DNA from: an uncultured Flavobacterium sp.
Lineage (GTDB): Bacteria; Bacteroidota; Bacteroidia; Flavobacteriales; Flavobacteriaceae
NCBI GenBank assembly: GCA_937773775.1
Contig: CALJVL010000024.1
Coordinates: 62,001 to 126,000, forward strand
DNA length: 64,000 nt
Direction of reading: 5' to 3'
Shown: in pieces, positions 17,155-26,971 of the stretch
How the letters are laid out: the number at the start of each line of letters is the position of its first letter
Numbering within the stretch: position 1 is the first letter of the stretch
Notes under the pieces: generated by a model
Told to the model about the DNA's origin: nothing
Database searches by the model: none
What the model saw: the letters and a program-made list of their open reading frames with translations, nothing else
Made by a program: the position numbers and the translations under genes

Positions 17155-17676
17155 ATGGGGTTTTTGGATATTGTTTTAGGTTCTTTACTTCTTTACGCCT
17201 TGTACAAAGGCATAAAAAATGGTCTATTTATAGAATTAGCCTCCTTGATTTCATTGCTATTGGGAATCTATGTTGCCATAAAATTCTCTTATTTAATTCG
17301 CAAAACTCTTGCGGGACATGTTTCTTGGTCGCCTAAATATATCGAGATAGTTGCTTTTGGATTGACTTTTATAGCTGTTGTCTTAGCGGTACATTTATTA
17401 GCAAAGGTTTTTACGGGAATTATGGACTTTGCTTTTTTAGGCTGGGTTAATAAACTCGCCGGAGGGTTTTTTAGTGTTATAAAGAACGTCTTACTTTTGA
17501 GTATTCTTTTCAATCTTTTTCAGAAAGTCAACATCAACAATATGATTGTAAAAGAAAAAACTCTCGACAGTTCGATCTTTTATAACCCAATTCAAGAGGC
17601 TTCAAAATATATTTATCCTTCTCTAGAAACTTGGTACACTGATTTTAAAAATAAAAAACGAAGCAATCCCGTTTAA
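17155..17676 (+). CDS. CvpA family membrane protein
   Basis: A 173-residue inner-membrane protein with four hydrophobic helices (about residues 1-20, 23-45, 62-85 and 100-122) and a soluble tail. The opening MGFLDIVLGSLLLYALYKG-KNG pattern and the Gly/Leu-rich second helix are typical of CvpA, named for colicin V production and linked in other bacteria to envelope stress and purine supply. It is alone on the plus strand, converging on batE with a 38-base gap and no obvious terminator. Confidence 0.85.
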   Translation: MGFLDIVLGSLLLYALYKGIKNGLFIELASLISLLLGIYVAIKFSYLIRKTLAGHVSWSPKYIEIVAFGLTFIAVVLAVHLLAKVFTGIMDFAFLGWVNKLAGGFFSVIKNVLLLSILFNLFQKVNINNMIVKEKTLDSSIFYNPIQEASKYIYPSLETWYTDFKNKKRSNPV

Positions 17677-17714
17677 AACTGAATTTTGAAAAGTAATTAG
17701 TTCTAAAATTTAAA

Positions 17715-18458
17715 TCACTTCACTTCTTTAATGGCAGTTGCTTCAATCCAACCTTCACTTCCATCAGTTAACTGAACTTTTTTCCAGTTTTCAAGTGTTT
17801 CTTTCACATACACCTTTGTCCCTTCGTGCAACGTTATCACATTTGAACTTAACTTTTGAGGTTCACTCTTCAACTCTACCATTTCAGCAAAGACAATGGC
17901 AGGTTTTTCATTCCTATAATGGCTTTTTTCGAAAATAGCTGCTGCGACACTAATCAGAAGCAAAAAAAGCAGCACAAACATTCCCACAAAAAATGTTCTT
18001 TTGTACAATGTCAACTGAGAAAAATAGTAGCCAATAAAAGAAAGTAAAAACAACACGGAAAAGGAAACCGAAATCCATGACCAAGTATTGTAATGATAGG
18101 TGGCCGTAAATTCCCGAAGTAATTTGCCAAAACCCACTTTGGGAATCACTTTTATTTCGTCTATGGTACGCTTCTGTGCAAATCTTAGGTTCTCGAGCAC
18201 TTCGCTATCATTTGGACTAAGCACAAGTGCCTTTTCGTAATTATAAATCGCTGGCGCTACCTGATTGAGCTTGTAGTAGCAGTTTCCCAAGTTAAAATAT
18301 ACCTCGGCAGATTGCTTGTTGGATTTCAAAACAATTTCGTAGGCCGCAATCGCTTCCTTATATTTACTTTTTTGGTATAAATCGTTTCCCGCTTCAAAAC
18401 CATTTTGGGCAAAGAAAACTTGAGTAGTCAGTAATAGTATATAAAAAATATTTTTCAT
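17715..18458 (-). CDS. batE: BatE, TPR and SH3-domain protein
   Basis: Last gene of the Bat operon. It has 247 residues: signal peptide 1-17 (ending FFAQ), tetratricopeptide repeats around residues 20-95 (AYEIVLKSNKQSAEVYFNLGN and AIYNYEKALVLSPN, shown in part), two membrane helices around 125-185, and a C-terminal bacterial SH3 domain ending GSEGWIEATAIKEVK. In Bacteroides the Bat proteins affect aerotolerance and are thought to act as an envelope chaperone or stress complex with MoxR. It follows batD by 39 bases. Confidence 0.85.
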   Translation of the reverse strand: MKNIFYILLLTTQVFFAQNGFEAGNDLYQKSKYKEAIAAYEIVLKSNKQSAEVYFNLGNCYYKLNQVAPAIYNYEKALVLSPNDSEVLENLRFAQKRTIDEIKVIPKVGFGKLLREFTATYHYNTWSWISVSFSVLFLLSFIGYYFSQLTLYKRTFFVGMFVLLFLLLISVAAAIFEKSHYRNEKPAIVFAEMVELKSEPQKLSSNVITLHEGTKVYVKETLENWKKVQLTDGSEGWIEATAIKEVK

Positions 18459-18497
18459 TTTATTTCAATTGTAAATTGTATTGCTGATTATCAATTG

Positions 18498-20249
18498 TTA
18501 TATCTGCTTTTCAAGTTCGGAGATTATTACAACCGCCTTATCATAATCCTTCTGGATTGTAGCACTTGAGGCCGGAGCATATCTTGCAATTTCACAATTC
18601 TCAGTAAGAGCAATAAAATCGGCTACCCCTTCTGGGCTGGCATTTTTCTCTAATAATAATTCCTTAATATTGTCCTTACTCATTTCTGAAGTTTCGATAT
18701 GCAATTTAGCCTTCAAGAAATTATGCATTGCTTTTTCTAAAGCAACATAAAAAGGCTCCTTGTTTTTAATTTGCCTTTTTGCCTCAGACAAATATTTCTT
18801 AGCCAACTTGTTATTCCTTCGAATCCTATTGCCTACGACATCTCCGTCAATAGCTTCTTTTTTCTTCTTAAATAACACAATAAGCGGCAACATTAAAAAG
18901 GGTATAAACAGTAATCCTAAAAACAAATTAGATCCAAAGAAATCATTTTTGGCTTTCGGGATAAGATTAGTTTTTAATTTAATGTATTTAAATTGCTCTA
19001 AACTTGCAACGGCATTCTTATCACTATTAGAATTTTCAGTTTTGGCAGTTCTAGTATCGGTAGGACCTTCAAGTACATTGATCATTACCTCAGCAGATGT
19101 TATCGTTTTATAGGATTTTGAACCCAAATCGAAATAGGAAAATTGCATTGGTTTTACAGGATAGTTCCCTTTGTATTGTGGCACGATAGTATAATTATCC
19201 GATACTTTTCCGGACATCCCTGCCAATGAAGTAGCGACTTGTTCGTTGTGAACAGGATCATACATTTCTAATGCATTAGGAACTACAGGTTTTGGCAAAC
19301 TAAACAATTTCATATTTCCCTTACCGGTAACGCTTACAATTAAATCAAGACTTTCCCCATTTTTTAGGTTCGTTTTAGTAGGCGTAACTTTGAAATCAAA
19401 ATTACCAACAGCCCCAAAAAAATCTTCTGGTTTGCCATTTTCTGGAAGTGCTTTAACCGTTATGGTTTTAGCTCCTGCCGATACCCTTTTATTATCCTCG
19501 ATTAAGACCATTCTTCCAAAAACGTCTCTTCGATTACTGGGCAGTTGTACATCAATATCCATCGATAAAGGCTCAATGTCAAGCTTACCCGATTTTTGGG
19601 GATACAAGACCACCTTTTTTAACACAACGTAGCGGTAATTCTCACCTTTAAACATGCCTTCTTCAGCCACAAGCTGTTTTATTTCGATATTTTGACTCCA
19701 AAAGTTATTGAATTTAGGCTTGTTTAATTCTTTAAAATTGTCAATACCTACATTAAAACTAAAATACAATTTATATACAACCGTAATTGGTTCGTTAACA
19801 TAGGGGTTTGTTTTAGAGATATCAGCAACCAGATAAATATTATTATCTGCAGAAACACTGGTGTCATTTGGGTCTCTAGGTTGTTCAACGGCAGCTGTTA
19901 CGTTGATTTTTATTGGAGATGTCTTATACACCTGCCCATTGTATTCAATCGTGGCCTGCTTGATTACCAAGCTCCCTTTTTGATTTGGCAAAAGATAATA
20001 GGAATAAATTTTCTCAAAAGAGCTTCTGCCATTTACCCATGATTGACTCACTTGCTGGCTAGGTCCTGCAATTAGTTTAAATCCATCAAAAGAAGGTTGA
20101 TTAAAGTTATCACCATCAATATTCATGACAAAGTCCACACGAAGTCTTTCGTTTAATCCAAGTGTTGCTTTACTGACTTTCGCTTCAAACTGCACTTGAG
20201 CTAAAAGTCCTTGAAAACTAATCAGTATTAAAATCAAATATCTCTTCAT
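18498..20249 (-). CDS. batD: BatD family protein (oxygen tolerance)
   Basis: A 583-residue envelope protein. The ATG at 20249 (MKRYLILILISFQGLLAQ) gives a clean signal peptide; 20261 is the outermost start. Residues 20-420 form the Ig-like BatD region with repeated extracellular beta domains (for example NPYVNEPITVVYKLYFS). A membrane helix near 440-465 is followed by a cytoplasmic helical tail of about 115 residues. It is a core component of the Bat system, positioned between batC and batE as usual. No damage seen. Confidence 0.88.
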   Translation of the reverse strand: MKRYLILILISFQGLLAQVQFEAKVSKATLGLNERLRVDFVMNIDGDNFNQPSFDGFKLIAGPSQQVSQSWVNGRSSFEKIYSYYLLPNQKGSLVIKQATIEYNGQVYKTSPIKINVTAAVEQPRDPNDTSVSADNNIYLVADISKTNPYVNEPITVVYKLYFSFNVGIDNFKELNKPKFNNFWSQNIEIKQLVAEEGMFKGENYRYVVLKKVVLYPQKSGKLDIEPLSMDIDVQLPSNRRDVFGRMVLIEDNKRVSAGAKTITVKALPENGKPEDFFGAVGNFDFKVTPTKTNLKNGESLDLIVSVTGKGNMKLFSLPKPVVPNALEMYDPVHNEQVATSLAGMSGKVSDNYTIVPQYKGNYPVKPMQFSYFDLGSKSYKTITSAEVMINVLEGPTDTRTAKTENSNSDKNAVASLEQFKYIKLKTNLIPKAKNDFFGSNLFLGLLFIPFLMLPLIVLFKKKKEAIDGDVVGNRIRRNNKLAKKYLSEAKRQIKNKEPFYVALEKAMHNFLKAKLHIETSEMSKDNIKELLLEKNASPEGVADFIALTENCEIARYAPASSATIQKDYDKAVVIISELEKQI

Positions 20250-20321
20250 TTTCTTATTCAATCTTTCCTTACCGGATATATATTAAATTCTATTATTTCT
20301 TTACTGAAACTGCCAAACCGA

Positions 20322-21083
20322 TTACCAATCTTTCTCGGTTTTCGTAGGCTTTCCTTGTACCTTCGAAGCGTTTACTTTGTCTTGGACTTTCTTTTCTTCA
20401 TTACTGACGGCGTCCAAAAGATTTTCTAATCGCTGTTTAGAAATTCCTCCCGGAGCTGGCTTCGGTTTTTCTTCATTTTTCGATTTGTCATCCTTATTTT
20501 TTCCGTCTTTATCTTTTTCGTCTTTTTTATCCTTGTCTTTGTCGCCCTTGTCGTCTTTTTTATCTTTATCCTTTTTGTCTTCGTCCTTTTTATCTTTGTC
20601 CTTGTCTTTTTTGTCCTTGTCCTTGTCGTCTTTTGGAGGGTTTTCCTTAAGCATCTTTTTAGCCAAGGCATAATTGTATCTCGTTTCCTCGTCCGAAGGC
20701 TTATTACGCAGTGCGTTTTTATACGCCTCTACTGCTTCAGTATAGTTTTTTTCATTCATAAAAACATTTCCTAAATTGTGATAGGCTTTGTGTTTTTGAG
20801 GTCTGGTTTTGGCATTCTTAATTGATTTTGCATATGCAAACTTTGCTTCCGAAGCTTGATTTTGCTTGTATATGGTATTTCCTAAGTTATAGGAAGCTAT
20901 TGTTCTACCAGGAAATTTTGAGCTCGAAATTCTGTAATTGGCCTCAGCCTCAGCAAATTTACTGTCTTGATATTCCGCATTGGCTTTGGGTAAACTTTTA
21001 TCTTTCTCTTGTGCAGTCACCGTTGCTATTCCCCAAAGGAGAAATAGGAAAGAGACAAATATGTGTTTTTTACTATTTTTCAT
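20322..21083 (-). CDS. batC: BatC, TPR protein with charged K/D repeat tract
   Basis: A 253-residue exported protein: signal peptide 1-24 (ending VTAQ), TPR units over about residues 28-145 (ASYNLGNTIYKQNQASEA, KAYHNLGNVFMNEKNY), then a long lysine/aspartate tract of about 65 residues (repeated KDKDKKD units), and a short C-terminal helix containing RLENLLDAVSNEEKKVQ. The C-terminal segment is conserved in BatC. The charged tract is encoded by near-repeats of AAGGAC/AAAGAC (20485-20640), so its length may vary between strains. It lies in operon order between batB and batD. Confidence 0.85.
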   Translation of the reverse strand: MKNSKKHIFVSFLFLLWGIATVTAQEKDKSLPKANAEYQDSKFAEAEANYRISSSKFPGRTIASYNLGNTIYKQNQASEAKFAYAKSIKNAKTRPQKHKAYHNLGNVFMNEKNYTEAVEAYKNALRNKPSDEETRYNYALAKKMLKENPPKDDKDKDKKDKDKDKKDEDKKDKDKKDDKGDKDKDKKDEKDKDGKNKDDKSKNEEKPKPAPGGISKQRLENLLDAVSNEEKKVQDKVNASKVQGKPTKTEKDW

Positions 21084-21136
21084 TTTAATTTAATTCTGTT
21101 AATCCTGCAAAGCCTAAACATTGAAGGAATAGAGAT

Positions 21137-22171
21137 TTACTTTTCTTCATTAAATAAATTCAACTTCCTGACCCAGTTAGTTTTTCCTTCCAACAAGAAG
21201 AAATCCAAAAACAACAAGCCAAACGCAATTCCAAGAAACCATTGAAATTGGGATTGAAAATCAGCCATTTGAGTAGATTCAAATTCTGTTTTTTGAATTT
21301 TATCTAGATTGGTCTTTATGTATTCCAGCACTTCCTTTGTGTTGTTTCCGCTCACATAACCCCCTTTAGTAGCCTTAGCAATAGCTTCTAGACTGGCACG
21401 GTTTAATTTAGTTACGACAACTTGGTCATTATTGTCACGTTGATAGCTTTCCACGATTCCGTTCCTTTTTAAAGGAATAGTCCCTCCTTTATCGGTTCCA
21501 ATACCAATTGTAATGATTCTCATTCCTTGCTTATTAGCTTCTTCCGCCGCTGCTTGGGCTCCTTCAGAATGATCTTCTCCGTCTGAAATTAAAATCAACA
21601 ACTTGCTCGTTTTGCTTTTATCGTCAAAATACGTCGCCGACAATTTTATAGCTTCATCAAGAGAGGTACCTTGAGAAGAAACCATTTCGGTATTCATGCT
21701 TTGCAAAAACATTTTAGCGACGCTGTAATCAGTAGTTATAGGCAAGACCGGAAACGCACTTCCTGCATAAGCTACGATCCCTATTCTGTCGCTTCCTAAT
21801 TGATTTATAATTTGTGAAACAATCTGTTTACTTTTTTCCAATCGGCTCGGAGCCACATCTTCTGCAAGCATACTTTTAGAAATATCCATCGCAAAAACGA
21901 TATCAATCCCTTCCCGTTTCACAGTTTCCATTTTAGTTCCTATTTTTGGATTTACCAATCCTAGTATCAATCCCGCTAACGCCAGAAGAATAATTACCAA
22001 CTTTAAAGTGGGTTTAAAAGTAGATCTCTCCGGACTTAACTTTTTTATGGCATCTAAATCTCCGAATTCACGCTGCTTTTTTTGCTTCCAATATAAATTG
22101 AAAAGAAACAACAACACTACTAACGGTAGTATGAAAAGCAGGTATAAATATTTTTTTTCGTCTAATTCCAT
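21137..22171 (-). CDS. batB: BatB, VWA-domain membrane protein
   Basis: A 344-residue inner-membrane protein. It has N-terminal helices at about 8-25 and 55-72, then a von Willebrand A domain (about residues 85-290) with an intact MIDAS start DISKS (FAMDISKSMLAEDV) and LISDGEDHS further on, and a C-terminal helix near 310-330. VWA proteins of this operon bind partners through the metal site. It is preceded by batA with a 61-base gap and followed by batC. The MIDAS residues are conserved, so it should be functional. Confidence 0.9.
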   Translation of the reverse strand: MELDEKKYLYLLFILPLVVLLFLFNLYWKQKKQREFGDLDAIKKLSPERSTFKPTLKLVIILLALAGLILGLVNPKIGTKMETVKREGIDIVFAMDISKSMLAEDVAPSRLEKSKQIVSQIINQLGSDRIGIVAYAGSAFPVLPITTDYSVAKMFLQSMNTEMVSSQGTSLDEAIKLSATYFDDKSKTSKLLILISDGEDHSEGAQAAAEEANKQGMRIITIGIGTDKGGTIPLKRNGIVESYQRDNNDQVVVTKLNRASLEAIAKATKGGYVSGNNTKEVLEYIKTNLDKIQKTEFESTQMADFQSQFQWFLGIAFGLLFLDFFLLEGKTNWVRKLNLFNEEK

Positions 22172-22232
22172 ATATTATCAATTCCAATTTTAGCGCTCTA
22201 CTATGAACGGGGCTAGAGAGGTTCTTTTAAAT

Positions 22233-23234
22233 TTAGATAAAGCTTTTGTACACTGTGTTTCTTAAACCAATTTCTGCCAATAGTAAAAAACCTGCAAGCC
22301 AAACAAAAGGTCTGTATTTCTCGTCATAATCATAGAACTTCAGCTCTTCGATTTCGGTGGTTTCTAATTTGTTGATTTCCCCATAAATCTCAGCAAGTTT
22401 GTTATTGCTTGTTGCTCGAAAATACCGTCCCTCTGTTTTTTTAGCAACACTTTTCAAAAGTCTCTCGTCAATTTCCACTTTCATCATTTGGAATAAAAAC
22501 TGACCGTTTGGACCCACTGCGTATGGAAATTCAGCCATACCGTTTGTTCCAATACCTATTGTATATACTTTTATACCATATTGTTTCGCAATATCGGCAG
22601 CCGTTTCTGGCTCAATAAAACCTGCATTATTGACACCGTCCGTCAAAAGAATAACCACTTTACTTTTAGCCTTACTGTCTTTCAATCTGTTTACGGCCGT
22701 GGCCAATCCCATACCTATTCCAGTTCCATCTTGTAAAACATTGTCGTATTTAATGCTCTTAATGGCCTCAAGAACGACCACTTTATCGCTGGTTACCGGC
22801 GTTTTTGTATACGCTTCAGAAGCATAAACCACAAGCCCTATCCTGTCATTAGGTCTTTCGTCAACAAAATCGGCCGCCACCCTCTTTAGCGCTTCCATTC
22901 GGTTTGGCTTCAAATCTTTGGCCAACATACTCCCTGAAACATCCACCGCCATTACAATGTCGATTCCCCTTGTCGTTTTTGTCTGATTGCTTATATCAAC
23001 CGTTCTTGGTCTCGCCATGGCCACAATTAAGGAGCTTAACGCTAATAAACGGAATACGCTCAAAAAAGGTTTCAACCTTGCCAATAAAGAATTTGATCCC
23101 TTGAATCCTTGAATTGAACTAATTTTTAAAGTGACCGCCTGCTTGTTTCTTTTGAAAACCACCCAAACAATGGCAATTGGAATCAAAAGAAACAACCAAA
23201 AGAACTCAGGATTTAGAAAAGTTATTTTCGTCAT
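22233..23234 (-). CDS. batA: BatA, VWA-domain membrane protein
   Basis: A 333-residue paralogue of BatB with the same plan: N-terminal helices near residues 10-25 and 58-75, a VWA domain at about 88-290 containing the MIDAS motif DVSGSM (VMAVDVSGSMLAKDL) and LLTDGVNNAG, and a C-terminal helix near 308-325. Its ATG at 23234 overlaps the last base of the upstream gene's stop region, so translation is likely coupled. BatA and BatB lie next to each other in Bacteroidetes Bat operons. Confidence 0.9.
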   Translation of the reverse strand: MTKITFLNPEFFWLFLLIPIAIVWVVFKRNKQAVTLKISSIQGFKGSNSLLARLKPFLSVFRLLALSSLIVAMARPRTVDISNQTKTTRGIDIVMAVDVSGSMLAKDLKPNRMEALKRVAADFVDERPNDRIGLVVYASEAYTKTPVTSDKVVVLEAIKSIKYDNVLQDGTGIGMGLATAVNRLKDSKAKSKVVILLTDGVNNAGFIEPETAADIAKQYGIKVYTIGIGTNGMAEFPYAVGPNGQFLFQMMKVEIDERLLKSVAKKTEGRYFRATSNNKLAEIYGEINKLETTEIEELKFYDYDEKYRPFVWLAGFLLLAEIGLRNTVYKSFI

Positions 23235-24868
23235 TATTTACTTACTTGTATTAATTCGACTGAGTTGAACACCCGGTCAGCTATTTCATTTGCATAGGAA
23301 TCCCCATCTTCATGGAAAATCATGATTTGTTGCAATCCTCCTTCTTGACTAAATAATACTATCTCATAATATAATTTTTCGCTACCTATAGATTTGTCAT
23401 TTACTCTCGAAAAAGTACCATATCCTTTTATACCGGTTACTCCCTCTCTCGTTCCAAAATCTTCTTGTTTCACAATCATATTTTGCGCCCCTTGCGACTC
23501 TAATGTCTGCAAGCTCACTTCTAAAGATTTTTTCAAATCCACTGCCGTTGAGTCTTGCTTGTATTTTAGAGTAGAAACCATCAGGTAAAAATTATCAGAA
23601 ACACTACCATAGGTAAAAGAATTCATTTCTTTAATAAGGGCCAATCCGTTTTTAGGCAATGATTTTTTCAAGTCTACCCTTTTGAGTACTTCTGGGGTTT
23701 CTATGCTAACTCCTGGGTTCCCGTAAGTGCTTTTTATCCATTCTCCTTCTAATAATTCCTTATTAGAATTACCGACTATTGTGTCTTTCACATAGGTAAA
23801 GCCTTTTGTCACGACGAAATATCCCGTCGTTGCCAATAGCAATAAAAGAACTGAAGCTACTGCAGTAAGAATTCTTCTCTTTCTCTTTTTCTTTAACTGG
23901 ATTTTGATCTGTTTTTGTTTTTGCGCTTCATTCAGTATCGCATCTTCTTCAATCTCCACCTCAATAGGAATAGCACTATCCAGTGTTAGAATTGCTTTTT
24001 GTATTTTATTTTTATCTTCCGTTATTTCGTAATCTAAAGGTTTTGACTTGGCAAACTTTACTAAATCTGCTTGTTTCAACACCCTCTCTAGGTTTTCTAT
24101 AGTTTCTTTTGAAACCGTCATTTTTTTTCTGACAGACGCGGCTCTAAGTCCCAATATCAGCTCAGAAGTCGTGCTTTCCATAGCAGGAATTTCTATTGCT
24201 TCCTCAATATAGTTTCTGGCGATATCTGTTAATTCGCTATAATATTCTTTAACTTCTCCTTTTTGCCAAAGCTCCTTCTTTTCTAAGCTGTTCAGTAAAC
24301 TGGTCGCTCTTTCAATAGGTGTTTTATATACCTCTTCCTCGATCTTTTTCTTTTGCTTCTTTTTTACATACCAATAAACCAATGCGCCAATACCCAGAAT
24401 TAAAGCAAGTACCAACAAGTATTTCCACCAGTCGCCCAACGAACTCTTAACCGGAGTGATTCCCTTAATGTCGTACATTTTTTGTTTCAATGTATCAACC
24501 TGAACATTTGCAACTTCCACTAAAAGAGAGTCCGTCTTATACGGTTTACTGTTGATAAAAATCTTTATGCTAGGAATCACATACTTTCCAGAATCAAATT
24601 GTGTCAATCCGTATTTCTTGATTAGTTCATAGCGGTCGTCTTTCTTAACCGTGTCAATCGGGTAAGAATGTATCACTTCTAGGGCACCAATATTTTTAAG
24701 GTTCGGAAAAATAACTTTGGATAAAGTATCCACCGAAGTTTTTATTGTTAATTTAAACTCGGCGCCGATTTTATTTTTTGTTGTATCTATACTTGTTTCA
24801 GGCCTTTTTTGTTGAGCAAAAACAGCAGTGGAAATCAACAGTATTAGTAGGTAAAAATTATTTTTCAT
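23234..24868 (-). CDS. Bat-operon membrane protein of unknown function
   Basis: A 544-residue protein between the DUF58 gene and batA. It has a signal peptide (1-18, ending VFAQ), a BatD-like beta region (about 20-130), a membrane helix near 150-170, a helical cytoplasmic part with basic and acidic runs, a second helix near 332-352, and a C-terminal domain (about 370-540) that would again lie outside the cytoplasm. The region after the first helix resembles the tail of BatD, including SELTDIARNYIEEAIEIPAMESTTSEL, quoted as ARNYIEEAI and MESTTSEL. It is conserved at this position in flavobacteria as far as I recall; no function is known. Confidence 0.75.
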   Translation of the reverse strand: MKNNFYLLILLISTAVFAQQKRPETSIDTTKNKIGAEFKLTIKTSVDTLSKVIFPNLKNIGALEVIHSYPIDTVKKDDRYELIKKYGLTQFDSGKYVIPSIKIFINSKPYKTDSLLVEVANVQVDTLKQKMYDIKGITPVKSSLGDWWKYLLVLALILGIGALVYWYVKKKQKKKIEEEVYKTPIERATSLLNSLEKKELWQKGEVKEYYSELTDIARNYIEEAIEIPAMESTTSELILGLRAASVRKKMTVSKETIENLERVLKQADLVKFAKSKPLDYEITEDKNKIQKAILTLDSAIPIEVEIEEDAILNEAQKQKQIKIQLKKKRKRRILTAVASVLLLLLATTGYFVVTKGFTYVKDTIVGNSNKELLEGEWIKSTYGNPGVSIETPEVLKRVDLKKSLPKNGLALIKEMNSFTYGSVSDNFYLMVSTLKYKQDSTAVDLKKSLEVSLQTLESQGAQNMIVKQEDFGTREGVTGIKGYGTFSRVNDKSIGSEKLYYEIVLFSQEGGLQQIMIFHEDGDSYANEIADRVFNSVELIQVSK

Positions 24869-25007
24869 TTTTCACTTTTGCGAATTTTTGATTTTAGGAT
24901 AACGCTTTGGGATTTTACTTTTTTTCCAAAATGATTATTCGTTTGACCTCAAAAAACTTAATTATTTCAGATTTATTTTGACTGTTTTAATAATTAATCC
25001 TAAATCC

Positions 25008-25871
25008 CTATCTCGATTTAAAATAACCTAACAATTTAGTCACATAACTTTCGTCAACTCTAGTATTAACAACCCCGGAACCTGATTTGCTAAAGGTTTC
25101 CTTAAAATAGTTCACTTTATCCCTATAATATTTTTCATAGTTTAGTCGAACCGTTTTAGAACTGGTATCGATCAACTGGGTTTCCCCCGTTTCGGCGTCA
25201 AGCATTGAAACCATACCAACATTGGGCATCTTTTCTTCTCGAATATCAAATACTCGAATACCGGTTATATCATGTTTTTTAGAAGCTATTTTTAAGGTTT
25301 GCTCATAGTCCTCAGACATGAAATCAGAAATCATAAACACGATTGCCTTCTTCTTTTGAGTACTTGATAAAAACTTCAATGCTTGAGCAATATCCGTTTT
25401 ATAGCTTTTAGGCTGAAACTCTATCAATTCTCGGATAATGCGCAATACGTGTGATCGTCCTTTTTTTGGCGGGATATATAATTCGATTTGGTCCGAAAAT
25501 AAAATCAATCCTATTTTATCATTATTTTGCGTAGCTGAAAAAGCCATCGTAGCAGCGATTTCAGTAACAATATCTTTTTTGAATTGTTTTTTGGAACCAA
25601 AGCTCTCAGAGCCTGAAATATCAACCATCAGCATCATCGTCAATTCACGCTCTTCTTCAAAAACTTTGACATGCGCTTCGTTATATCTCGCCGTTACGTT
25701 CCAGTCAATAGCACGAATGTCATCTCCATACTGATATTGGCGCACTTCACTGAAGGTCATTCCGCGCCCCTTGAACGAAGTATGATATTCCCCCGAAAAG
25801 ATATGATCGCTCAATCTTCGGGTTTTAATTTCTATTTTACGTACTTTCTTTAAAAGCTCTTTTGTATCCAT
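25008..25871 (-). CDS. DUF58 domain-containing protein of the Bat operon
   Basis: A 287-residue soluble protein with the DUF58 signature near residues 40-60 (YQYGDDIRAIDWNVTAR), followed by a VWA-like fold that includes a MIDAS-type start VDISGSESFG. Proteins of this family pair with MoxR AAA ATPases and VWA proteins. It lies directly downstream of moxR (95-base gap) and about 140 bases upstream of the large membrane protein. The gap between it and moxR contains degenerate TTCAG/CAGTTA phrases common in Flavobacterium intergenic DNA. Confidence 0.88.
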   Translation of the reverse strand: MDTKELLKKVRKIEIKTRRLSDHIFSGEYHTSFKGRGMTFSEVRQYQYGDDIRAIDWNVTARYNEAHVKVFEEERELTMMLMVDISGSESFGSKKQFKKDIVTEIAATMAFSATQNNDKIGLILFSDQIELYIPPKKGRSHVLRIIRELIEFQPKSYKTDIAQALKFLSSTQKKKAIVFMISDFMSEDYEQTLKIASKKHDITGIRVFDIREEKMPNVGMVSMLDAETGETQLIDTSSKTVRLNYEKYYRDKVNYFKETFSKSGSGVVNTRVDESYVTKLLGYFKSR

Positions 25872-25966
25872 TTTTGAGAGTGTTCAGCATTCAGTTACTT
25901 TAGTATTCAGCTAATTAGGTCCATAAGGGACTTAATTAATTACGGGCTGAGCACTGCATACTAAAT

Positions 25967-26971
25967 TTAAGGTACTTCAACTTCGTTAATTATTTTATTA
26001 ATAATATCAACAGAAGTAATATTTTCTGCTTCCGCTTCATAGGTAATACCTACTCTGTGACGCAAAACATCGTGAACAACGGCACGAACATCCTCTGGAA
26101 TAACATAACCGCGACGTTTGATGAAAGCATAACATTTGGCCGCATTGGCTAAATTGATACTTCCACGTGGTGAAGCCCCAAAACTGATTAGCGGCTTCAA
26201 GTCTGCCAGTTTGTACTTCTCTGGGAAACGAGTGGCAAAAACAATATCAAGAATGTATTTTTCTATTTTTTCGTCCATATAGACCTCACGAACTGCTTCT
26301 TGTGCACGTAAAATCTGTTCCACAGAAACCACTTGATTTACTTTCTCATAGTTTCCTTTTAGATTTTGACGCATAACCAGACGCTCTTCATCCATTTTAG
26401 GATAATCGATAACCGTTTTCAACATAAAACGATCGACTTGCGCTTCTGGAAGTTGGTATGTTCCCTCTTGCTCAATAGGGTTCTGCGTGGCCAAAACCAA
26501 GAAAGGTCGGTCTAACTTGAAAGTGGTGTCGCCAATGGTTACTTGTTTTTCCTGCATCGCTTCCAGCAATGCTGATTGCACTTTGGCCGGAGCACGGTTA
26601 ATCTCATCGGCAAGGACAAAATTGGCGAAAATAGGTCCCTTTTTTATGGAAAATTCATTTTGTTTAATGTTGTAAATCATTGTCCCTACAACATCCGCAG
26701 GCAATAAATCAGGAGTAAACTGGATTCTGCTAAATGAACCATGCACTGCTTGCGAAAGTGTATTTATGGCCAATGTTTTTGCTAATCCCGGAACACCTTC
26801 TAATAAAATATGTCCTTGACCCAAAAGTCCAATTAATAATCGCTCAATCATGTGCTTTTGACCCACAATCACTTTATTCATTTCCATAGTTAGGAGGTCG
26901 ACAAAAGCGCTCTCTCTTTCTATTTTTTCATTGATTGCTCTAATGTCTAAAGTCGATGTATTTTCTTCCAT
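25967..26971 (-). CDS. MoxR family AAA+ ATPase
   Basis: First gene of the Bat operon; 334 residues. The Walker A motif is GVPGLAKT (near residue 60), Walker B is LADEINRAP (near 122), sensor 1 is LATQNPIEQEGTY, and the sensor 2 region is SFGASPRGSINLA. MoxR proteins act as chaperones that mature metalloenzymes or envelope complexes together with VWA-domain partners, here probably the DUF58 protein, BatA and BatB. No clear TAnnTTTG box is seen upstream. Confidence 0.93.
   Translation of the reverse strand: MEENTSTLDIRAINEKIERESAFVDLLTMEMNKVIVGQKHMIERLLIGLLGQGHILLEGVPGLAKTLAINTLSQAVHGSFSRIQFTPDLLPADVVGTMIYNIKQNEFSIKKGPIFANFVLADEINRAPAKVQSALLEAMQEKQVTIGDTTFKLDRPFLVLATQNPIEQEGTYQLPEAQVDRFMLKTVIDYPKMDEERLVMRQNLKGNYEKVNQVVSVEQILRAQEAVREVYMDEKIEKYILDIVFATRFPEKYKLADLKPLISFGASPRGSINLANAAKCYAFIKRRGYVIPEDVRAVVHDVLRHRVGITYEAEAENITSVDIINKIINEVEVP

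Noticed and set aside
20377..20673. Serine/leucine-rich plus-strand open frame opposite batC
   Set aside because: It is the mirror of the Lys/Asp repeat tract in batC, has low-complexity composition and no promoter or homology signs.
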